The notes beneath the pieces are model-generated. The model had not been told where the DNA came from. It was given only the letters and a program-made list of their open reading frames with translations, and searched no databases. Positions 14,637 to 20,756 of a stretch of 26,969 nucleotides of DNA are shown here, piece after piece. This stretch comes from Malikia sp041190985 (GTDB lineage: Bacteria; Pseudomonadota; Gammaproteobacteria; Burkholderiales; Burkholderiaceae_C): positions 1-26,969 of the forward strand of contig JBEEPT010000072.1 in assembly GCA_041190985.1 (NCBI GenBank), written 5' to 3'. The first letter of the stretch is position 1. Every line of letters starts with the position of its first letter. The position numbers and the translations under genes were made by a program.

Positions 14637-15059
14637 TCATGCGCCGGCCCAGAACGCCAGCCAGCCCCAGGGCTGGCGCGTGCGGGCGATGCTGTACATG
14701 GTGTAGACGCACAGCAGGGCGGCGCCGAGATAGAGCAGGCGGCTGTGCCGCGTGCGGGCCCGCTTCAGCGCGCAGGTGCCCAGGACGACGTAGAGCGGCA
14801 GCAGACCCAGCTTGGCCGCGAGCCAGGGTTCGCGCAAGGGATTGTGCTGCAGCAGCGTCCACAGGCCCAGACCCGCCAGCGTCAGCAGCGAGTCCACGCC
14901 CACGCTGGCGAGGCGGCAGGCCCGGCTCATGGGCCAGGCCCGCTCGAGCACGCAGCCGAGCCCGCGCGCGCAGAACAGCCCTACGCTCAGGCCCGCCAGC
15001 GCCATATGCACTGACCGCAGCAGCGGGTAGAGCCAAGGCGCGGCGGCAAGCAGGGTCAT
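14637..15059 (-). CDS. SirB2 family integral membrane protein
   Basis: The 140-aa product begins MTLLAAAPWLYPLLRSVHMALAGLSVG and has four hydrophobic segments (about 8-32, 50-68, 80-97, 107-125), with the SirB2 family features LYPLLRSVHM, a central VDSLLTLAGLGL and LAAKLGLLPLYVVLGTCALKRARTR. SirB2-type proteins are inner-membrane proteins of unknown biochemical function; the name comes from an effect on invasion-gene expression and says little here. In Betaproteobacteria they often sit near denitrification genes, as in this window, where it lies between RIC and the hemerythrin gene. No metal or haem ligand set is obvious beyond a conserved His18 in the first segment. Confidence 0.78.
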   Translation of the reverse strand: MTLLAAAPWLYPLLRSVHMALAGLSVGLFCARGLGCVLERAWPMSRACRLASVGVDSLLTLAGLGLWTLLQHNPLREPWLAAKLGLLPLYVVLGTCALKRARTRHSRLLYLGAALLCVYTMYSIARTRQPWGWLAFWAGA

Positions 15060-15109
15060 GCAGCGCTCGAACAGGCAGGCAGGCGAGCGGTGCTCGGCAC
15101 GCGTGCGTT

Positions 15110-15844
15110 TCAGCCGCAGCCGCAGCCGCCTGCGCCGCCGCAGCCACTCCCGGTGCCCGCCGTCTCGAACATCGGGAACAGCACGTTGTTCTCCAGATGG
15201 ATGTGGGCGATCAGGTCTTCCTTGAGCTGGGCCAGGCCGGCGTAGAGCGCGCGCCAGGTGGTGCAGGCCCCCTCGGGTGCCTGCTGCTCGTGCGTCAGCT
15301 GGTCCAGCCGCTCGAGCGCCGCGCCATGCTCGACATGCTCGTGGCGCATCATCGCGATCGGATGCCTGACCATGGGGTGGCCGCCGCGCTGCAGCATCGG
15401 GAACAGCACGGTTTCTTCCTTGGCCATGTGGTCGAGCAGTTCGGACTCCATCTGCTCGAGGTGCGCGGCCAGGCCGGCCGGCACGGCGGGATGCCCGGCG
15501 TGCACCGCCTCGACCCGGCGCGCCATGCGCACGAGCTCGGGCAGCTGGGCGCGGTGGACCGCGTGGTAGCGGGTCAGGATATGCTCAATCAGTTCCACGG
15601 GCTGCGTCGGTATCCGCTGCGGCGCGCCGGTGTGGGGCAGTGCCGCCAGTTCGGCCAGCACCGCCGCTGTGTCCAAGCCCTTGTCGCGCGTCGCCTGCCC
15701 GAGGCTGACCTGGCCGCCGCAGCAGAAGTCGAGCTTGAGGCGGCGAAAGATCGCGGTGGCGCCGGGCAGCTCGACGGCGATCTGGCCTAGGGCCTGGCTG
15801 GCGTCGAGCACGGCGGGGGACTGGTCTACGGTCGGGGTGTTCAC
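15110..15844 (-). CDS. ytfE: iron-sulfur cluster repair di-iron protein (YtfE/RIC/ScdA-like)
   Basis: The 244-aa product has the N-terminal ScdA_N domain with the family Cys pair in LDFCCGG (Cys41, Cys42), then a hemerythrin-like domain with His88, His94, His139 and Glu143 (DHMAKEETVLFP), His168/His170 (RHEHVEHG) and His214 with Glu218 (HIHLENNVLFP). RIC proteins repair iron-sulphur clusters damaged by NO or oxidants and can reduce NO. The start is the second of two GTG codons, seven bases after AGGAG; the first is too close to it. The C-terminus ends in an unusual glycine/cysteine tail with three Cys (232-244). It lies upstream of the sirB2 and hemerythrin genes in the same direction, and a candidate NarL site lies 70-85 bases before its start. 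Confidence 0.9.
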   Translation of the reverse strand: MNTPTVDQSPAVLDASQALGQIAVELPGATAIFRRLKLDFCCGGQVSLGQATRDKGLDTAAVLAELAALPHTGAPQRIPTQPVELIEHILTRYHAVHRAQLPELVRMARRVEAVHAGHPAVPAGLAAHLEQMESELLDHMAKEETVLFPMLQRGGHPMVRHPIAMMRHEHVEHGAALERLDQLTHEQQAPEGACTTWRALYAGLAQLKEDLIAHIHLENNVLFPMFETAGTGSGCGGAGGCGCG

Positions 15845-15913
15845 GTTCACGCTCCTGGTGTGGCTGGAAAATGCCCATCCAGTGTGTCCCCGTTCTGGCC
15901 TGCCGACTAGCTG

Positions 15914-15929
15914 TACCAAGGACCTAGTC
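15914..15929 (-). promoter_or_regulatory. candidate NarL 7-2-7 site upstream of ytfE
   Basis: TACCAAG-GA-CCTAGTC fits the NarL heptamer pair TACYNMT-N2-AKNRGTA at six of seven positions in the first half and four of seven in the second. Alone it would be weak, but the 15-bp core GTACCAAGGACCTAG recurs with two changes at 16606-16620, at a similar distance before the nitroreductase start. It overlaps the stop codon of the nitroreductase gene and precedes the ytfE start by about 70 bases. Confidence 0.4.
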
Positions 15930-16541
15930 CAGCCGGCTGAAGTAGGCGCCGGTGTCGGGTCGTGGCTTGGGCCGCCTGGACTCAGCCACGCTGCCGAAGT
16001 TGAGGAAGCACAGCGCCTCTTCGTCCACGTCCAGACTGAACAGCCGCCGCAAGGCCAGTGACTGCAGTGCCTTGCCGCTGGTCAGGGCCGAGCCGTAGCC
16101 CAGCGCGGTGGCCAGCAGCAGCATGTTCTGGATCGCGCATCCCGCCGACAGCAGGCGCTCGGCGGCGGGGATGGCCGGGTCGCCGCCGCGGACGCGGCAG
16201 ACCGCCAGCAGCAGCCACGGCGCGCGGCCGGCCTTCTCGCGTGCCTGCGCCAGTTCGGTCTCGCCGGCCTGCGGGTCGCGCTCGAGCAGTGCCGCCGCGA
16301 AGGCCTCGGCCAGTCGGCCGCGCTGGGTTTCGGGGACCTCGACGAAGCGCCAGGGCAGGGTCTGGTCGTGGTCGGGAGCGGCGGCGGCAGCGGCGAGTAT
16401 GGCCGCCTGCTGCGCGGCGTCCGGGCCGGGCGCGATCAGGCGCTTGGGCAGCGTGGTGCGGCGTCCGTGCACCAAGGCCTCGGCCAGGCGCTGCGCCTCG
16501 CCGCCCGCTTCTCTGGTCTGTGTGTCTGCTGGGAGCGTCAT
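15924..16541 (-). CDS. nitroreductase family protein (YdjA-like)
   Basis: The 205-aa product shows the FMN-dependent nitroreductase pattern: an early Arg-Arg (HGRRTTLPKRLIAPGPD, about 25-41) that would contact the flavin phosphate, APDHDQTLPWRFVEVPE (about 55-71), then AGCAIQNMLLLATALGYGSALTSG (about 133-156) and a closing LNFGSV block. The spacing and the APDH..PWRF signature resemble the minimal YdjA-type enzymes of about 180-200 aa. It is expected to be a soluble NAD(P)H-dependent flavoenzyme; the natural acceptor is unknown. No good ribosome binding site precedes the ATG, and a CATTAT -10-like element lies only five bases before it. It is divergent from narX and is the first of four minus-strand genes. 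Confidence 0.85.
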   Translation of the reverse strand: MTLPADTQTREAGGEAQRLAEALVHGRRTTLPKRLIAPGPDAAQQAAILAAAAAAPDHDQTLPWRFVEVPETQRGRLAEAFAAALLERDPQAGETELAQAREKAGRAPWLLLAVCRVRGGDPAIPAAERLLSAGCAIQNMLLLATALGYGSALTSGKALQSLALRRLFSLDVDEEALCFLNFGSVAESRRPKPRPDTGAYFSRLD

Positions 16542-16605
16542 GCCGATAATGTCGCAGATCGTGAGGCTGCGCGAGCCACGATGCCTGGTTCCACCCGCTC
16601 GGCTA

Positions 16606-16622
16606 GTACCAAAGAACTAGGA
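16606..16622. promoter_or_regulatory. candidate NarL 7-2-7 site between nitroreductase and narX
   Basis: TACCAAA-GA-ACTAGGA (16607-16622) matches the NarL heptamer pair at six of seven and five of seven positions. The core GTACCAAAGAACTAG differs from the copy before ytfE at two of 15 bases. It lies 66 bases before the nitroreductase start and overlaps the most upstream possible narX start, so it could serve either divergent gene. It also contains a CTAGT/ACTAG inverted repeat. Confidence 0.4.
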
Positions 16623-16744
16623 TGCGACCCCGTGGTTTCGCCGTCTGGCCGATGGACGCCGTGAGCGGCATGCGCCAGAATCGGGCGCGCAGCCTGCGTC
16701 GTCCGGGCGTCTCTTCGGCCCCGTCTTTTCTCTCCAGCTTCAGC

Positions 16745-18604
16745 ATGCCCCGCCGCAGCCAACTCTCCTTCAAGTTCCTGGTTCTCGGTCTGTCGCTGCT
16801 GCTGCTGGCTCTGCTGTCCATAGGCATGACCATGTGGATCACGCGCCAGCTCGATGGCGGCGCGGCGGCGGTCAACGAGGCCGGGCGCATCCGCATGCAG
16901 GCCTGGCGCCTGGCCGGCGCGGCCTGCGGTGGCCGCAGCGAGCAGGAGCTCGGCGCCATGTTCGAGCAGATGGGCGCCAGCCTGGAGCTGCTGCGGCGCG
17001 GCGACCGCAGCCGGCCTCTGTTCGTGCCCTGGAACGATGCTTCGCAGGCCAGTTTTCGGGCACTGCGCCAGTCGTGGCAGGAGCTCGAACCCCGGCTGTA
17101 CGTGGACAGGCCTGCCCTGCCTCAGCAGGTCACGCCGCGGGTCGACCGCTTCGTCGCCGAGGTCGACCAGCTGGTCTCGGCGATCGAGCAGACCATGACG
17201 CGCCTGACGGCGGTGCTCAACCTGTTCCAGTTCGTCATGATGGGCCTGGCGGTGGCTGCGGCCGTCTTCACGCTCTACGTCGGCTACCTCTATGTGATCC
17301 ACCCGCTGCAGCGCCTGCGCGAGGGCTTGCAGCGGGTCGAGCGAGGCGATTTCCAGGTGCGCGTCGACGACAGCGTGCCCGACGAATTCGGCGACGTCGC
17401 AGCCGGCTTCAACCACATGGCCGGACGTCTGCAGGCGCTCTACGAGGGCCTGGAGGCCAAGGTCAGGGAAAAGACGCGCGACCTCGAGGCGCAGCGCGCC
17501 AGGCTCGCCGCCCTCTATGAGGTCAGCAGCTTCCTGACCGAGGCCCACACGCTCGAGGACCTGGCGCAGGGCTTCGCGCAGAAGATGCGGCGCCTGGCCC
17601 ATGCCGATGCGGCGGCAGTGCGCTGGTCGGACGAGGCCAGCCAGCGCTACCTGATGCTGGCGAGCGACTGCCTGCCTCAGGAGCTGATCGAGGAGGAGCG
17701 CTGCCTGGTGCCGGGCGCCTGTGCCTGCGGCCAGCCGATGGCGAACGCCCGCACCCGGGTCATTCCGATCATCCCGGCCGACGACCAGCTGCTGGGGGGC
17801 TGCGTCAAGGCTGGCTATTCCTCGCTGGTCAGCGTGCCGATACGGCTGCAGCAGCGCGTGCTCGGCGAGGTCGACCTGTTTTACCGCCACGAGGCCAGCC
17901 TGAGCGCCGAGGAACGCGGGCTGTTCGATACGCTGGCGGGTCACCTGGCCAACGCGGTCGAGAACCTGCGCACCGAGGCGCTGGTGCGCGAGGCCGCGGT
18001 CAGCGAGGAGCGCGCCATGATCGCACGCGAGCTGCACGACTCGATCGCGCAGTCGCTCGCCTTCATGAAGATACAGCTCAGCCTGCTGCGCGCCGCCGTG
18101 CTGCGCTCCGACCGCGAGCAGATGCTGCAGAGCGTCGACGAGCTCGACACCGGCGTCAAGGAGAGCCTGCAGGATGTGCGCGAACTGCTGGTGCATTTCC
18201 GCACCCGCACCAACAGCGACGAGATCGAGCAGGCGCTGCGCACCACGCTCAAGAAGTTCGAGCACCAGAGCGGGCTCGAGGCCCATCTGGAGCTGCATGG
18301 CCACGGTGTCGCGCTGCCCTCGGATGTGCAGTTGCAGGTGCTGCATGTGCTGCAGGAAGCCCTGTCGAACGTGCGCAAGCACGCGCAGGCGAGCCAGGTC
18401 TGGCTCACGGTCGACAAGGGACCGCTCTGGGCCTTCTCGGTGCGCGACGACGGGCGCGGCTTCGAAGTTCCGCCGGCCCATGGCGAGGGCATGAGCTTCG
18501 GCCTGCAGATCATGCGCGAGCGCGCCGAGCGCATAGGCGCGCGCGTGAGCGTCAATTCGGCTCCGGGGCTAGGCACCGAGGTGGTCCTGACCCTGGCCCA
18601 GTGA
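16745..18604 (+). CDS. narX: nitrate/nitrite sensor histidine kinase NarX
   Basis: From the ATG at 16745 the product is 619 aa: transmembrane segment at about 9-32, periplasmic ligand domain with the NarX P-box VNEAGRIRMQAWRLA at about 43-57, second segment at about 162-184, HAMP domain, then a GAF-like central module containing the Cys cluster Cys309-Cys320-Cys326-Cys328. The HisKA_3 phospho-acceptor is His431 in ARELHDSIAQSLAFMK and the ATPase ends with GRGFEVP and GLQIMRERAERIGA. It senses periplasmic nitrate and phosphorylates NarL. The frame is open to an ATG at 16622 (660 aa), but that start overlaps the candidate NarL site and none of the candidate starts has a good ribosome binding site; 16745 gives the family's usual short N-terminus. 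Confidence 0.93.
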   Translation: MPRRSQLSFKFLVLGLSLLLLALLSIGMTMWITRQLDGGAAAVNEAGRIRMQAWRLAGAACGGRSEQELGAMFEQMGASLELLRRGDRSRPLFVPWNDASQASFRALRQSWQELEPRLYVDRPALPQQVTPRVDRFVAEVDQLVSAIEQTMTRLTAVLNLFQFVMMGLAVAAAVFTLYVGYLYVIHPLQRLREGLQRVERGDFQVRVDDSVPDEFGDVAAGFNHMAGRLQALYEGLEAKVREKTRDLEAQRARLAALYEVSSFLTEAHTLEDLAQGFAQKMRRLAHADAAAVRWSDEASQRYLMLASDCLPQELIEEERCLVPGACACGQPMANARTRVIPIIPADDQLLGGCVKAGYSSLVSVPIRLQQRVLGEVDLFYRHEASLSAEERGLFDTLAGHLANAVENLRTEALVREAAVSEERAMIARELHDSIAQSLAFMKIQLSLLRAAVLRSDREQMLQSVDELDTGVKESLQDVRELLVHFRTRTNSDEIEQALRTTLKKFEHQSGLEAHLELHGHGVALPSDVQLQVLHVLQEALSNVRKHAQASQVWLTVDKGPLWAFSVRDDGRGFEVPPAHGEGMSFGLQIMRERAERIGARVSVNSAPGLGTEVVLTLAQ

Positions 18605-18611
18605 AGGAAAC

Positions 18612-19319
18612 ATGACAGCGATGACACCGATACGACTGCTGGTCGTCGACGACCACAACCTGTTCCGCCGCGGCCTGATTTCCCTGCTCGGGCAGGACAG
18701 GCGCTTCAGCATCGTCGGCGAGGCCGCGGACGCCGGCGAGGCCCAGCGCAGCGCCGCCGCCTTGCAGCCGGACGTGATCCTGCTCGACAACCATCTGCCG
18801 GGGGTCTCGGGCATAGACGCGATCGCCAGTCTCAAGGAGGCCGTGCCCGCAGCCCGGGTCGTGATGCTGACCGTCAGCGAAAACGAGGATGACCTGGCGC
18901 GCGGCCTGCGCTCCGGCGCCGATGGCTATCTGCTCAAGACCATAGACACCGAGGACCTCGCCAACTCGATCGCCCGCATCTGGGACGGCGACTCGGTCAT
19001 CAGTCCGGAGATGATGGGCAAGCTGGTCGGACTCTTGCGCGCGACGCCCGCGCCGGCTGCAGCCGGCGCCGAGCCGCTGCCGTCCGCGTCTGGCGCGGCG
19101 GCGCCCATCGCCAGCGACGATCCGATCCGCAGCCTGTCGCCGCGCGAAGGCGAGATCCTGCGCCTGATCGCGCGCGGTGCCGCCAACAAGGTGATCGCGC
19201 GCGAGCTCGACATCGCCGAGACCACGGTCAAGATCCATGTCCAGCACATCCTGCGCAAGCTCGACCTGAGCAACCGCGTCCACGCCGCCGTCTATGCCTC
19301 CGAGCGCGGTTGGGTTTGA
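18612..19319 (+). CDS. narL: nitrate/nitrite response regulator NarL
   Basis: The 235-aa product has a receiver domain with Asp13-Asp14 (VVDDHNLFRRG), phospho-acceptor Asp59 (VILLDNHLPG), Thr87 (VVMLTVSENEDD) and Lys109 (GYLLKTID), an Ala/Pro-rich linker at about 137-165 and a LuxR-type helix-turn-helix at about 170-235 (LSPREGEILRLIARG, then AETTVKIHVQHILRKLDLSNR). LDNHLPG and the VKIHVQHIL recognition helix are characteristic of NarL/NarP. It starts 7 bases after narX with AGGA upstream and is clearly co-expressed with it. Phosphorylated NarL should activate nitrate transport and reduction genes downstream; candidate targets are marked in this window. Confidence 0.95.
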   Translation: MTAMTPIRLLVVDDHNLFRRGLISLLGQDRRFSIVGEAADAGEAQRSAAALQPDVILLDNHLPGVSGIDAIASLKEAVPAARVVMLTVSENEDDLARGLRSGADGYLLKTIDTEDLANSIARIWDGDSVISPEMMGKLVGLLRATPAPAAAGAEPLPSASGAAAPIASDDPIRSLSPREGEILRLIARGAANKVIARELDIAETTVKIHVQHILRKLDLSNRVHAAVYASERGWV

Positions 19320-19360
19320 CATGGGTGTCCTGTATGTGAAATAGTCAAAATGCACCAAGA

Positions 19361-19376
19361 TACTGCGAAAGGAGTA
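19361..19376. promoter_or_regulatory. NarL 7-2-7 binding site upstream of narK1
   Basis: TACTGCG-AA-AGGAGTA is an inverted heptamer pair with 2-bp spacing. The right half read on the minus strand is TACTCCT, a full match to TACYYMT; the left half differs only at the last base of TACYNMT. It lies 108-123 bases before the narK1 start codon in the narL-narK1 gap, where NarL control is expected. No FNR/ANR box (TTGAT-N4-ATCAA) could be found in the same gap. Confidence 0.6.
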
Positions 19377-19405
19377 TCCAGGGTCGTCATTCTTTGGCGG
19401 CCCCT

Positions 19406-19428
19406 CTGGGCTTCAGGAGGATGCCCAG
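19406..19428 (+). promoter_or_regulatory. hairpin in the narK1 leader with AGGAGG in the loop
   Basis: CTGGGC (19406-19411) pairs with GCCCAG (19423-19428) around an 11-base loop that contains AGGAGG followed directly by ATG. It may be the terminator of narXL or a leader element of narK1. There is no U tract. The 14-codon frame that starts at this ATG has no spacing between AGGAGG and the start, so it is not annotated as a gene. Confidence 0.3.
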
Positions 19429-19483
19429 TCTGCTGCCCCATCGATACATTTGCTCCAAGTGCTAATCGAATGGAGGCGAGCAA

Positions 19484-20734
19484 ATGGCAAATGAATCGCA
19501 AAGGAGCCGGCAGGCCTGGTCGGTGCTGATCGTCAGCACCCTGGCCTTCACGACCTGCTTCATGGTCTGGATGATGTTTGGCGTGATCGGCATCCCGATC
19601 AGGAAGATGCTGAACCTCAACCAGACCGAGTTCGGCCTGCTGACCGCCACGCCGGTGCTGACCGGCTCGCTGGTGCGGGTGCCGCTGGGCATCTGGACCG
19701 ACAGGTACGGCGGCCGCATCGTGCTGGCCTGCCTGATGGCCGTGACCGTGCCCGCGATCTGGCTCATGGCCTACGCGACCGTGTACTGGCACTTCATCGT
19801 GATCGGGCTCTTCGTCGGACTGGCAGGCGGTGCCTTCTCGGTCGGCACGCCCTACGTCGCGCGCTGGTTTCCCAAGCACCGCCAGGGCATGGCGATGGGC
19901 GTCTACGGCGCCGGCAACTCGGGGGCTGCGGTCAACAAGTTCGTCGCGCCGGTGCTGCTGGTGGCCTTCGGCTGGGCCATGGTGCCACAGGTCTACGCCG
20001 CCATCATGCTGGGCGTGCTGGTGCTGTTCTGGCTCTTCAGCCACAGCGATCCGGCGCACCTGGTGCCGAGCAACGTCAGCTTCGCCGCCCAGCTCAAGGC
20101 GCTGAAGGACCCGCGCGTGCTCAAGTACTGCCAGTACTACTCCATCGTCTTCGGCGGCTATGTCGCGCTCAGCCTCTGGATGGTGCAGTACTACGTCGGC
20201 GAGTACGGCCTCGACATCCGTGTCGCGGCGCTGCTGGCAGCCTGCTTCTCGCTGCCCGGCGGCGTGTTGCGCGCCATCGGCGGCGTGCTGTCCGACAAGT
20301 ATGGAGCCCACAGCGTGACCTGGTGGGTGATGTGGGCGAGCTGGATCTGCCTGTTCCTGCTGTCCTACCCCCAGACCGACTTCACCATCCTGACGGCCAG
20401 CGGCCCCAAGACCTTCCACATCGGCCTCAACGTCTATTCCTTCACCGCGCTGATGGCCATCCTGGGCGTGGCCTGGGCCTTCGGCAAGGCCAGCGTCTTC
20501 AAGTACATCAGCGACGACTACCCCCAGAACATCGGCGCCATCAGCGGCATCGTCGGCCTGGCCGGCGGCATGGGCGGCTTCGTGCTGCCGATCCTGTTCG
20601 GCGTGCTGATGGACCTGACCGGCATCCGCTCCAGCGCCTTCATGCTGCTGTACGGCGTGGTCTGGGTCTCGCTGATCTGGATGTACTGGACCGAGGTGCG
20701 CAGGGCGCCGCTGCTGGGCGACCAGGGCGCATGA
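19484..20734 (+). CDS. narK1: nitrate/nitrite transporter NarK1 (MFS, NNP family)
   Basis: The 416-aa product has about twelve hydrophobic segments and the two NNP-family signatures: GGAFSVGTPYVARWFP with GVYGAGNSGAAVNKF in the first half and GIVGLAGGMGGFVLPILFG in the second. An Arg in GSLVRVPLGIWTDRYGGR lies where the substrate-binding Arg of transmembrane helix 2 is found in the family. NarK1-type proteins are believed to be proton-linked nitrate importers that start nitrate respiration. GGAGG lies eight bases before the ATG. It begins the transporter-reductase operon and is followed after 22 bases by narK2. Confidence 0.93.
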   Translation: MANESQRSRQAWSVLIVSTLAFTTCFMVWMMFGVIGIPIRKMLNLNQTEFGLLTATPVLTGSLVRVPLGIWTDRYGGRIVLACLMAVTVPAIWLMAYATVYWHFIVIGLFVGLAGGAFSVGTPYVARWFPKHRQGMAMGVYGAGNSGAAVNKFVAPVLLVAFGWAMVPQVYAAIMLGVLVLFWLFSHSDPAHLVPSNVSFAAQLKALKDPRVLKYCQYYSIVFGGYVALSLWMVQYYVGEYGLDIRVAALLAACFSLPGGVLRAIGGVLSDKYGAHSVTWWVMWASWICLFLLSYPQTDFTILTASGPKTFHIGLNVYSFTALMAILGVAWAFGKASVFKYISDDYPQNIGAISGIVGLAGGMGGFVLPILFGVLMDLTGIRSSAFMLLYGVVWVSLIWMYWTEVRRAPLLGDQGA

Positions 20735-20756
20735 GCTGAATTTCACGAGGACTGAC

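Noticed and set aside
15110..15145. The repeated TGCGGC stretch as a functional DNA repeat or CRISPR-like unit
   Set aside because: It is short, imperfect and explained by Gly/Cys codons at the end of the RIC gene; no CRISPR array, tRNA or rRNA was found in the window.
16538..18481. A 647-codon open frame antisense to narX
   Set aside because: The opposite strand encodes a well-conserved NarX with all motifs; the antisense translation has no recognisable domain.
19421..19465. A 14-codon leader frame (MPSLLPHRYICSKC) before narK1
   Set aside because: AGGAGG abuts the ATG with no spacing, so initiation there is unlikely, and no regulatory peptide of this kind is known for narK.
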